Shown here one piece after another: positions 20,484-31,783 of a stretch of 64,000 nt of DNA. The notes beneath the pieces were generated by a model. That model searched no databases. It was not told the origin of the DNA and was given only the letters and a program-made list of their open reading frames with translations. Origin of the DNA: Aradus depressus (lineage: Eukaryota; Arthropoda; Insecta; Hemiptera; Aradidae). The position numbers were made by a program, and so were the translations under genes. The DNA lies in the NCBI GenBank assembly GCA_963662175.1, contig OY759222.1, positions 2,648,713 through 2,712,712 on the forward strand, written 5' to 3'. Positions within the stretch are counted from its first letter, which is position 1, and every line of letters starts with the position of its first letter.

Positions 20484-23400
20484 GTTTTGCGGTGAGTCCG
20501 GGGGAGAGGAGCATGCTGTACATCGGAGGAGACGGGTACATTGTGCTGGATGAGGTGGGGACGGAAGAGGATGAAGAGATGGAGGTCTCGGTAGTGGAAG
20601 TGAAACCGATTAAGGACAACCAGTGGATATGCCCTACTCGACATGGGGAAGGGAACATTGACAAAATTGAAGACGGAAAAACTGGTGCCAAGAATGTATA
20701 CAAACGTACATCTTGCGAAAATTCAAGAAAAAAAGGAGTAGGTTTGTATTTTTTAAGGATCAACCGAGAAGACCCGGGAGTAAGTAGGCAGTATAAAAGG
20801 AACGGACTGAAGAGAAGAAGAATGGTGAGTAATGGAGACATGGAAGCGGAAAGAGCAGGGGAGGGGGGGAGCTGCAGGGATCCTCGGCTGAAGCACCTGG
20901 TGTCTGCAGTCCGACAGAACATACAGAACGAAATATTGCAGAACGGGAAACTGTCGGAGACCAGCTGTACAAAATATCAGCTCTCCTCCAGTGAACATAT
21001 AAACAGAAAAACAGGAGTCCTTGTACAAACGTTACTCACTGAAGATAACATGACAACAACAAAGAAGCGCAAAACTGTCGACAATTCTAAGCATCTCAAC
21101 ACTCATTATGTACGCAATGGTGGAAAGAAATGGAAACATCTGACTGAAGGTAGAAGCATCAGCATGTCTGAAAGAAAGAAACCGAGCAGTGAGGGTCTTT
21201 TACTGGAAAGACAGATTACATCGCAGAAATCTGTTCGATGGAAACTTCCACAAGCTAGGAAAAGCTCTGAAAAACTGAATACTCCAATTAACAAGGATTG
21301 TGGTAACGTCAAATTTTATGGTACAGAAATTAGGAAACAGCATGTTACAAATGAGCTTATACTCGCAGTGAATGAAACAACCGTCAGCGAACTGACGGAG
21401 CAGAAAATCACAGTAGCTGCGCATGAAATATCAGAAAATGAAAATAACAATCATGACCAATCACAGAAGGTTGTTGGCGACATTGGAACATCTAAAGGTG
21501 ATATTACTCAGCAAGAGCCAGCGCAACACATCATCGTAACAACCGACAGCGGAATAGCTCAACAAGTGCTATCGCAGGAAAACATAGTTGCCGTCGACTT
21601 ACCATCGGAGAGTGAGAGAACACAGCAGCATGAATACCCGGAGAATACTGGCGGTGGTGATAAAAAGTCTGTGGATGAAGCAGCTCCGGAGGAGCAATCA
21701 CAAAAGTCTGATATCGGCGATGAAAAAACTGACGCTGAAGTAGTTCCAGAGGAACAATCACAGGAGAATATTGTTGATCGCGATGGAACATCTGAGGATG
21801 AAGTAGCTCAGGAGAAGTCTGTTATCTGCGATGTTACATCTGAGTGTGCAATAGCACAGGAGAAGCAATCACAGGATAAGTCTGATTTCTGCGATTTTAC
21901 ATCTGAGTGTGCAGTAGTTCAAGAGGACAAATCACAGGAGAAGTCTGATTTCTGCGATGTTACATCTGAGTGTGCAGTAGCACAGGAGGAGCAGGTACAA
22001 GAGAAGTCTGATATCTGCGATGTTACATCTCAGTGTGAAGTAGCACAGGAAGAGCGATCACAGGAGCAATCTGGTGTCTGTGATGTTACATCTGAGGGCG
22101 AAGTAGAACCGGAGCAGTCTGATGTCTGTGATGTTACATCTAAAAGTGAAGTAGCACAGGAGAAGTCTGATATCTGCGATGTTACACCTGAGTGTGAAGT
22201 AGCACAGAAGGAACAATCACAGGAGACGTTTGTTGTCTGCGATGTTACATCTGAGACCGAATTAGCTCAGGAGAAGTCTGGTGTCTGCGATGTTACATCT
22301 GAGTGCGAAGTAGCTCAGAAGAAGTCCAATATCTGCGATGTTACATCTGTAGGTGAAGTAGCTCAGGAGAAGTCTGGTGTCTGCGATGTTACATCTGAGG
22401 GCGATTTAGCTCAGGAAACGTCTGAGGTCTGTGATGTTACATCTGGGGGCGAAGTAGCACAGGAGCAATCTGGTGTCTGCGATGTTACGTCTGAATGTGA
22501 AGTAGCACAGGAGCAGTCTGGTGTCTGCGATGTTACATATGTGGGCGAAGTAGCACAGGAGGAGCGATCACAGGAGCAGTCTGATATCTGCGATGTTTCA
22601 TTTGAATGTGAAGTAGCACTGGAGCAGTCTGATGTCTGCGATGTTACATCTGAGGGCGAAGTAACTCAGGAGGAGCGATCACAGGAGCAGTCTGATATCT
22701 GTGATGTTACATCTGAAATTGAAGTAGCACTGGAGCAGTCTGATGTCTGCGATGTTACATCTGAGGGCGAAGTAGCACAGGAGGAGCGATCACAGGAGCA
22801 ATCTGGTGTCTGCGATGTTACGTCTGAATGTGAAGTAGCACAGGAGCAGTCTGATGTCTGCGATGTTACATCTAAGGGCGAAGTAGCACAGGAGGAGCGA
22901 TCACAGGAGCAGTCTGATATCTGCGATGTTTCATTTGAGGGCGAAGTAGCACAGAAGAAGCGATCACAGGAGCAATCTGCTGTCTGCGATGTTACATCTG
23001 AATGTGAAGTAGCACAGGAGCAGTCTGATGTCTGCGATGTTACATCTAAGGGCGAAGTAGCACAGGAGGAGCGATCACAGGAGCAGTCTGATATCTGCGA
23101 TGTTTCATTTGAGGGCGAAGTAGCACAGGAGAAGCGATCACAGGAGCAATCTGCTGTCTGCGATGTTACATCTGAATGTGAAGTAGCACAGGAGCAGTCT
23201 GATGTCTGCGATGTTACATCTAAGGGCGAAGTAGCACAGGAGGAGCGATCACAGGAGCAGTCTGATATCTGCGATGTTTCATTTGAATGTGAAGTAGCAC
23301 TGGAGCAGTCTGATGTCTGCGATGTTACATCTGAGGGCGAAGTAGCACAGGAGGAGCGATCGCAGGAGCATTCTGATATCTGCGATGTTTCATTTGAATG

Positions 23401-26400
23401 TGAAGTAGCACTGGAGCAGTCTGATGTCTGCGATGTTTCATCTGAATGTGAAGTAGCACAGGAGCAGTCTGATGTCTGCGATGTTACATCTGAGGGCGAA
23501 GTAGCTCAGAAGTCTGGTGTCTGCGATGTTACATCTGAGTGTGAAGTTGCGCAGGAGCAGTCTGATGACTGCGATGATACATCTGAGGGCGAAGTAGCTC
23601 AGAAGTCTGGTGTGAGTGATGTTACATCTGAAGGTGAAGTAGCACAGGAGGAGCGATCACAGGAGCTGTCTGATATCTGCGATGTCATATCTGAATGTGA
23701 AGTTGCACAGGAGCAGTCTGATGTCTGCTATGTTTCACCTAAGGGCGAATTAGCTCAGGAGAAATCTGGTGTATGTGATGTTACATCTGAGTGTGAAGTT
23801 GCACAGGAGCAGTCTGGTGTCTGCGATGTTACATCTGAAAGTGAAGTAGCACAAGAGAAGTTTGTTGTCTGTGATGTTACATCTGAAAATGAAGTAGCAC
23901 AGGAGGAGCAATCACAGGAGACGTTTGTTGTCTGTGATGTTACATCTGAGTGTGAAGTAGCACAGGAGCAGCAATCACAGGAGAAGTCTGATATCTGCGA
24001 TGTTACATCAGAGTGTGGAGTAGCTCAGGAGAAGTCTGGTGTCTATGATGTTACATCTGAAAATGAAGTAGCACAGGAGGAGCAATCACAGGAGACATTT
24101 GTTGTCTGCGATGTTACGTCTGAGTTTGAAGTAGCACATGAGCAGTCTGATGTCTGCGATGTTACATCTGAATGTGAAGTAGCATGGGAGCAGTATGATA
24201 TTTGTGATGTTACATCTGAATGTGAAGTAGCTCAGGAGGACCAATCCCAGGAGAAGTCCGTTTTCTGCGATGGAACATCCGAGTGTGAAGTAACACAGGA
24301 CCAGCAATCACAGGAGATGTCTCTCGTTTGCGTTGGAACATCTGAGTGTGAAGTAGCTCAGGAGGACCAATCACAGGAGAAGTCCGTTTTCTGCGATGGA
24401 ACATCCGAGTGTGAAGTAACACAGGACCAGCAATCACAGGAGATGTATATCGTTTGCGTTGGAACATCTGAGTGTGAAGTAGCTCAGGAGAACCAATCAC
24501 TGGAGAAGTTTGTTGTTTGCGCTGGAATATCTGAGGGTGATATAGCTCTAGAGGAACTGTCACAGAAGTCTGTTGTCTGTGATGTTACATCTGTGGTTGA
24601 AGTACATCAGGAAGAGTTATCACAGGAGAATATTACTGTCCACGATTTGCCCTCAGATGAATTGAAAATGCAGAACCCATTGCTAAATGATGTTTCAAAG
24701 GATCCAGAATTCAGAACTTCTGGAGAGGTTGAGGAGACATCCCATGATATTGCAGCAATCGACAGCATTGTTCATGGAGATGACGATATTTCAAAGAACG
24801 AAGTTGCAGAACAAGAGGTGAATGTTGAACGTAACGCCAAGGATGTGACAAAACAACAAGGAAGTACTTGGAAACAGCGTGTAACTCAAGTCGTTTCATG
24901 TGGTACGCATATTATTGATTATAAGTGCGACTCTGATCGGGGTGTTGTTTGTAAGGACTGTATTTCAGATATGTCAGGCCCTGGTTGTCACATCGATGTG
25001 GAAGCTCAGAGCCAGGGGAAGATCAGGAGACCGAATTGCAAAGAGCAGATGCACTTAGTGGAAGGATCTGGGCCGGGGAATGAAGTGCTTGCTTTGCCGA
25101 AGAGTTTTTTAAAGAATCGTTTTTTAATGTATGGAGGAAAATCTTACGATACTGCCTATGACTATGCTGAACTCTACTGTCTAAATATAATCACAAGATG
25201 TTTTATTCGATTGGACCGAATGGATCAGTCAACTTTGCAAATTATTTTAAAATCAAAAAATGAGGGAGTGATGTCAATCGGATTGGATAATCCGCCATCC
25301 ACGGCATTGCAGTTGTGCCAAAACGCTAGAGGGGCGGGTAAGAGGACTTGGGAGGTGTCAAAATTGGGTGACCTGGCTGAGGCGAGACGGTCCAAGGAAG
25401 CCAGGCTCTCCTGTGAGGACAGTCCGTCCGCTACTCCACATCCGACCTCACAGGAGGCAATGCTAACTCATCAGCTCTTCCACCCCAGAAAATATACCAT
25501 CTTTAAAAGTAAAAATAGTTCAAATGTTCCTAAGAAACCTGTTATTCCTCTGCGTTTAGTTTCATCAAAAGATGCGGGGGGAAATACAGAAATGGCTGTT
25601 GATATGCATCCTTCGGAATATTCTGTGATAGCGCCTCGTTCAAAACCAGTGGAAAAAGACGAGCCTACAGTAAGTCTAGCTTCAGAGAAACTGTTGCCGA
25701 CAGACCATGGACAGTCAACATTTCCAGAAAACAACTCACAACTTTCTGAAATAGTTAATATTAAAGATGTAGTCACATGTGATCAAGAACAGTGTGTCAA
25801 TATGATGCTGGGAACAGCTGTTCATGTCAACGAGGACAGTCTCACCAAATCTACGGATACAACTCCGGAGTCCACTGAAAATAACGTAACTAATACACTA
25901 TCTGAATCAGTTGAACAATCGTCATCTTCAGAAAAAAATATATTAACAGAAATAATTGACTCAGCCACAGATCCTTCTGAAAATCAATTAGAATTGGATA
26001 CTCTTGATTTTGATCCTAATAGAAAAGTTTATAGAAATCCAAAATTCAAAGATTGGCACAAAGAAATGATGAAAGAAGCTGAAGAAAAAATGATAGCAAA
26101 TAAAATAGATTGTTCTCAGGATAAAGTATTATCAGAAGGGAAAATTCCACGAAAGGGCGGACCGAAGAAATGCAAAAGGAGGGGCAGTTTGAAGGGCGAA
26201 GACAAGCATGGCAGGCTAAGAAGGACCGAAATAGAAGTGATAAATTCTGAATCTGAAGAAATTACTCAGAATTCAGATAAACATTCCTTTTCTCCTGACC
26301 TAAAGACATTTCTTCTGACAAACTGTGACGAATTGTATCGACGGAATGTTATCAGACAGTGTACTGTTCTTTTGGAAAGATTGGACGAATCGGCTTTGGC

Positions 26401-28006
26401 GAGGGCGTCCGGGCGTAAAGTTGCTGAGTCTGGGACCGTGATAGGTCCCGCCAGGAGAAGAGGTCGGCCACCGAAGAGGGTTCGGCGAGTGGGAGGGTCA
26501 TCAGTGAGGGATGTGAGGTCAATGGTCCATCTTGTGGCTACAGATACAGAAGATGCACTTCCACAGCAACTGGAAACTGCAGCCACCTCGTCTATAGCAC
26601 TTGAGACAGACCCCTTGCCTCTGAAGCCGCCTCCTTTGGACGGCCCATGCAAGCTGCCAAGCCCCTCTTCATCCTCTGATCCTCTCACATCTACCTCAGA
26701 TAGGCTGATAGGTCGATCAGATACTCTGTCATCTCTTGACACTAGGGAGGAGACAGTGGGGAAGGTGTGTGAAGGAAGGGCAACAAATCCCATCAGCTCA
26801 CCCTCCAATGATAATGTTCCTGATTCATCCACGCGGAATTTAAGTTTAGTTTCCGACAATCCTTCTGAAATTCCCCCAATCAAAGATACAACACCTGTTT
26901 TCTCAAATAAATCAAGTACTAATTATGCACCTAACCCTGTTCTACCCATAGAAGATCCGGACGTTGAATCTTCATCTGAGTCTGAAATGATGAAAACTGA
27001 TTTTGGACCACGTTTTGGGGAAAGAAGACTAAACACAGAAGAGCGAACTTTTCACGGTTCGCAAAAAGCTGATTTTCCAGCTAGCATTCCTGGATCCTCC
27101 AGGTCCTTCATACCTTCAGAAACTCCATCAAACACGAATGCATCATTAATTTTTTCCAAAGAACCATCTAATTATTATTCACCTAATCATGGTCCACCCA
27201 GAGAAGATTCTAGTGTCGAATCTTCATTTGAGTTTGAAATGCTGCAGGCGCTGTTGGCTAATGCTTTAGGAGGAAATGGCTCAAAGCGGAATAATTTTCG
27301 AACACGGTTTTTAGAACAAGGACCAAACGTGGATGATCAATTTTTTTCTAGGTCACAAAGAGGAGCTGGCTTCTCACATGGCATCCCAGACCGCCCGAGG
27401 TCCTTTTTTTCGTGGTCAAACTATTTTGCGAGTCTCCCCAGGAAAAGGCCAAAAAACTACAACGAAGCTCCATTAGGCGAAGAGTTGTTCAAAAAAATGT
27501 GTTGTTCAATTGAAGAGGACGACTCTAGGTACGACTATTCTCGTTTGCGTAATGTTGAATTGGATTCAAACAAGTTGGAGAAAATATTGAATATTTTAGA
27601 TGGTAAACCTGAGGAACAGTCACCGAGCGGCACCTCGAAGAAGGACGAAGAGGGTTTCAGCGGCTTCACGGACTGCCTTATCCCAAGCCATCTCCCGGCC
27701 CACTGTACAACTTGTAAACGAAAATACGAAATTGCCCAACTGGATATTGCTAACGTAAAGGCAGCCATGTATGCTCTTTCTCGAACCCGTCCTCCTCCCA
27801 GAACAGTTGAAGAAAGAACCCAACAGAATTTCCCTCCAACCCATCCCCACAGAAGATTTGAAGAAAGAACTCATCTGAACCTCCCCCAAACCCATCTTCC
27901 TGACAGAACAGCTGAAGAAAGAACCCAACAGAACTTCCCCCGAACCCATCCTTGCAGAACAGCTGAAGAAAGAACACAAGTCTATTTTTCGCCGTCAAAT
28001 TCTAAG
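20484..28006 (+). CDS. giant repeat-rich acidic protein, exon 2 (about 2,508 codons)
   Basis: Begins GT TTT GCG after TTTCAG and completes the glycine codon from exon 1. The first residues are GFAVSPGERSMLYIGGDGYI. Next come a basic region (GLKRRRMVSNG), about 55 short Cys-containing repeats (CDVTSECEVAQE type, nt 21,800-24,640), then a more complex C-terminal part. That part contains two related segments sharing the pattern ELY-x2-N-x-I-x2-C-x3-L-x-R-x-D-x-S (nt about 25,170-25,250 and 26,325-26,395). It also contains an AT-hook, RRRGRPPKR (nt about 26,452-26,480), which suggests nuclear DNA binding, and a CTTCKRKYEI motif near 27,708. I end the exon at TCTAAG/GTAATA. Read-through to the stop at 28,154 would add an AT-rich hydrophobic tail that looks intronic. 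To this point the frame totals 4,674 codons with exon 1. Confidence 0.8.
21800..24640 (+). repeat. in-frame coding repeat tract of 13- to 21-codon units
   Basis: Dozens of units of the form (E)QSDVCDVTSECEVAQE, optionally extended by ERSQ. Most carry two cysteines, one before DVTS and one after. A nested higher-order unit of exactly 174 bp (58 codons) begins at CTGATGTCTG at 22,851, 23,025 and 23,199 and is almost identical between copies. Every change in unit length is a multiple of three, so the frame is under selection or was recently expanded. Confidence 0.95.
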
Positions 28007-28444
28007 GTAATAATATCTTTATCAATAGTCAATAATAATTCAATGAAAATGATTAAATTCATAATTCTTTTTAAATGCTTTACAATTCTAAAGGCCAAAA
28101 TAGCCTTTTTATTTCTATTTCAATTTTTTCATTCAACAAATCATAGTTACTATTAAATTGATTGATGATGAAAATTTTTCTTTTTTCTTTTTAATGATCT
28201 TTATAGTGCAATAAGGCACTTTTTTTTTTTTTTTTTTTAAATAGAAATCGGTAAATATTTTTGTGATAAGAGTTAAAAGAAATAAGAAGAGCGAAGATCC
28301 TTCAAGAAAGAAGACAGATTTAACTGAAAAATATATGAAAGAAGAATAGTATTAATTGAATAGAAATCTAGAGGGCGTGGGGAGACTAGCTGGGAGGAAA
28401 ATTAAATCCTGGGCACAAATGATCCTTTGGTCAAAGGTTTGCAA

Positions 28445-28476
<32 letters not shown>

Positions 28477-28858
28477 AAAAACAAAAAACCTCAACCATTT
28501 CTACGTAGTGTAGGGAAAGGGTAACTTGTCTAATCGGACAAAAATTCACACCAGAATTTAATATTTCCCGAACCCCAGAATCCAAAATGAAACAAAAAAA
28601 TTAATATTTCTCGGTTGAATACTATAACTCCCGGCAAAATGAATATTGGATGATCCACTAAAGTTGTTCACCCCTATAACATGCTTATTTTTTTGACATT
28701 TTTGGACTTTTATACATTGCATAATTCAAATCAAAACTTTATTGCTTTTTCAAAAAAATTAAATAATTATATATTGGTTTTAAATTTGCTTATGAAGAAA
28801 GATACTGTCCAAAAAAATATATTAATTTGTTGGTATATTTTTGAAAATATTAAGAAGA
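28007..28858 (+). other. probable last intron of the giant gene
   Basis: AT-rich sequence with two long poly(T) runs (about 28,213 and 28,447). A moderately GC-richer patch near 28,375-28,440 (GAGGGCGTGGGGAGACTAGC) may be a short element remnant. It would run from donor GTAATA at 28,007 to an acceptor near 28,858. Confidence 0.4.
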
Positions 28859-28908
28859 AAGAATTCCTGGCTAGAATCATGAAGCTCAAAAAGAACGCGA
28901 AAAAATAA
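28859..28908 (+). CDS. possible terminal exon of the giant gene
   Basis: After TATTAAG, codons for KKEFLARIMKLKKNAKK and a TAA stop follow in the phase left by exon 2. The base composition here is less AT-rich than its surroundings. An alternative acceptor in the same stretch (TGGCTAG at about 28,876) would instead give NHEAQKEREKIRF and run to a stop near 28,943. Either fits phase 0, and the sequence alone does not decide. A candidate AATAAA follows at 28,939. Confidence 0.35.
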
Positions 28909-28929
28909 GATTCAAAAGTTATTTAGTAA

Positions 28930-29260
28930 TTTTCAGAAAATAAATATTAGACGGGTTAGCTTATGTCTGTTATTTCGAAAATAAAGAAGAACGAATGTTT
29001 TTTAAAATATTGTCTATTTCAGAAAATATAATATTAGACTGGGGTTAGCTTATGTTTGTAAAATTGTTTATAACGGAAAATAAAGAAGAACGAATGTTTT
29101 TTCTAAATATTGTCTATTTCAGAAAATAAATATTAGACGGCAGAAAATAAATATTAGACGGGGGTTAGCTTATGTTTGTAAATTTGTTTATAACGGAAAA
29201 TAAAGAAGAACGAATGTTTTTTTAAATATTGTCTATTTCAGAAAATAAATATATAGTAGT
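28930..29260 (+). repeat. tandem repeat, about 3 copies of 89-120 bp, with AATAAA in each
   Basis: TTAGCTTATGT occurs at 28,956, 29,045 and 29,165. Each unit includes GAAAATAAAGAAGAACGAAT followed by TATTGTCTATTTCAGAAAAT. The third step is longer because CAGAAAATAAATATTAGACG is itself duplicated. Every unit therefore holds a polyadenylation-like AATAAA and a good splice-acceptor-like TGTCTATTTCAG. Confidence 0.9.
28939..28944 (+). terminator. candidate polyadenylation signal of the giant gene
   Basis: AATAAA 31 bases after the putative stop at 28,908. Further copies are repeated downstream in the tandem array. Confidence 0.35.
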
Positions 29261-29530
29261 ATTTTCGGTATTGCTACCATCTTCAGCCACGACTTAACAA
29301 ATACTAGATGGAAGTTCAACCAGTTTATAATCCTAACTATCCCTTTTTCCAGCCCCTATGGGGTTATTCCCTGTCCCTTCTGTACAGTAACGTCTTGAAA
29401 ATATATAAAAAAAAATTGAAATTTTTTTTTTTTATTTTTTTAATAGTAGGTGCTGATTAAAATACAAATATATACATATGCATATAAGGAATAAATCAAA
29501 GGTTATAATACATATATGGAGGTTAGGTTT

Positions 29531-29864
29531 TATGACTCATGCCCGGGCTTTAACTACAAGGTCATATCGTCTGCTACCAGAGCGCTCTTTCGTCACTCTG
29601 GTGGGTATGAGCCCGACCCTACTATGGGAGTCCTAAATGTTGCCTATCCTAAATTTTTAATCACCTAGGGTAGGGGTCTTTAACGAGTACCTGACATCGC
29701 ACAGGGTTGGGGCCATCGCTTAACGTCCCATCCGAAGGACGACGTGCTTACGTTTATTTTACCTCCCAGATAAAATAAACTAAGGACCTCGGCTGGATTT
29801 CGAACCCACGATCTTGAGCTCAGTAAGCAAGCACGCATACCACTGAGCTACTGGCCGCCCTCTA
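29531..29864 (-). mobile_element. full-length tRNA-derived SINE, family S1
   Basis: On the minus strand: head GGCGGCCAGTAGCTCAGTGG with A box, B box GGTTCGAAATCC, linker TTTATTTTATCTGGGAGG, body ACGTCGTCCTTCGGATGG and GCGATGTCAGGTACTCG, then AGCGCTCTGGTAGCAGACG and tail GCCCGGGCATGAGTCATA. It is nearly collinear with the copy at 3.6-3.9 kb. Confidence 0.88.
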
Positions 29865-30450
29865 GAACTTGAATGTCGGTGGAACGCAGCCATTAAGAGT
29901 TAATCTCTAATAAGAGAATGGATATTTTGAAGGATATCCGAAATGGTTTCTTAAAAATATTTTTCCAAATTACATTCATTATGTCAGATTCAAAGCTTTA
30001 GGATATTTCAAAATTTAGTGTTCTGTGAGAATTGACATATTTATGTTTTAATTTACTCTCATGAGATAGATAGATAAACTTTATTGCAGTAAAGATTACA
30101 ACTTTTATGGCAATGAGTTTTTTTCTTTTTAACCTGCCAGCATATAAGGAAGTTATTGTAATGGGTCCGAAAATCTAAATCAAAAATTTCATCATATTTT
30201 TATGTTTCAAGGTCATTACAGTAATTTTACACTATTTTTGGAAAGAAGTGTGTACCTGGTCAGTTTTTCCTGCACGATATCGCGCGAATGAAAAATGATA
30301 TCGACCACGTTTTGCTGTCATTCGAAGCGTATCAACGTAAATATGATCTGAAAGGAATTTTATCAAATTCGGTCCACCCGTTTTTTGTTTGAACAAAAAG
30401 ACTGCTAAAAAAATGGATTTTAGGAATTTGTTCTGGTGGCAATCTAGAAT
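29865..30450. other. intergenic, nothing recognised
   Basis: AT-rich sequence between the SINE and the small satellite-related array; no gene seen. Confidence 0.5.
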
Positions 30451-31046
30451 CCATTAGAGCCAGATTGAAAAATAGGCTATATGGCGTCTGAAAATTTTAA
30501 ACGGGGGGGGGGGGTATGAGACAGCTAGACATACAAATTGTTCTAGCTCATTAACGGATAGTCGGATTGTTATGAAATTTCACATGTTATATTCTTAATA
30601 GCCAATTGAAAAATAGGGTGTGTGAGGTCTCAAAATACTTAAGGGGGGGGGGGGGGGGGGGCCTATGCATAAAAATAGGTCTAGCTCATCCACGGATGAT
30701 CGGATCGTGATAACATTTCACATATAGTATTCCTAAGACCCAATTGAGATAAAGACTACCTGGCGTCACGAAATTCTTATGCTGAGTGGAGGGGGGGGGG
30801 GGGGGGGGGGTAAACATAAAAGTAGGTCTAGCTCATCAACAGATGTTCGGATTTTAATGAAATTTAACATGTAGTATTCTTAAAAGCCAAATTGAAAAAA
30901 AGGTGTGTGACGTCTCAAAAATCTTATCAGGAGGGGGGACTGTGAGTGGAGGTTGAGCATAAAAATAGTTCAACCTCATTAACGGATTATCGGAGTGTCA
31001 TGAAATTTTACATGTAGTCGTTTTAAAAGCAAAATTAAAAAAAAAT
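30451..31046 (-). repeat. small tandem array of satellite module A relatives
   Basis: About four copies with spacing 138, 147 and 143 bp (CTAGCTCAT or its equivalent at 30,543, 30,681, 30,828 and 30,971). Read on the minus strand each copy matches module A of the 40-64 kb array: long C tract, GTGACG, CTATTTTTCAATTTGG, a TGAAATTTCATGACAATCCG-like segment and a GAGCTAGACCTATTTTTATG-like segment. Divergence is much greater than among array copies. Several units contain G runs of 10-20. Confidence 0.85.
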
Positions 31047-31782
31047 GCATTTGCATATCAATCTATGTATATATTAAATTCAATTAAATGAACAAATAAT
31101 TGTGTACTGAATAAAATGGCTACTTTTGTGATGTTATTATTAATTATATCGATACCATGCTGGGAAGTTTGCTGTGTGGACCTCAAGGGCCGCAGTTAGA
31201 AATGCCACTTTGTAGAGACGAAACACACACATCCAAGAACCTGCTTGTTTTTCTGTTTTTTTTTTGTTTTTTTTTTTTTTTTTTTTACAAAATACATGTT
31301 CTTATAGTAATATAAAATAAAAGAAAAAATATCTATTTATAGAATTGTACAAAATAAGCAATATAGCAACTAAATAAAATAAAAAATGTTTATATCCATC
31401 TTACGTGCAACAGATTGAATTATATTATTCTTTATTTTCAATCCAACACTAGAAAATAAATTGTTAAATTGCTAACATCTAAATTATTTAAAAAAATTCA
31501 CAATTGGTTCTGGAGTCGTATTGTGGTCTATTGGTGAGATAATTGTGGAGAAATGTTTGCCTGGGATACACAAAGAGGGACAATAGAATAAAAATTGTAT
31601 GATGAGGTCGTCCTTTAATTTACTCTCATGAAAATGCACGACAATTTTTATATTTCTAATAACAAAATGTCAGAGAGGAAAAATTGATAAGAAAATTGGA
31701 TTATCACAAACTAGCCTAATGAAGGATAACCAGTTTCCAGATTTATTACATATTTTCTTATTTGGTTAGAATGTTTATGTAT
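31047..31782. other. intergenic, nothing recognised
   Basis: AT-rich, with a long broken poly(T) tract at about 31,254-31,287. No gene recognised. Confidence 0.5.
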
Positions 31783-31783
31783 G

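Noticed and set aside
28007..28156. Read-through C terminus of the giant protein to the stop at 28,154
   Set aside because: The stretch is AT-rich and hydrophobic, unlike the preceding protein, and follows a usable donor AAG/GTAATA. I consider it intron.
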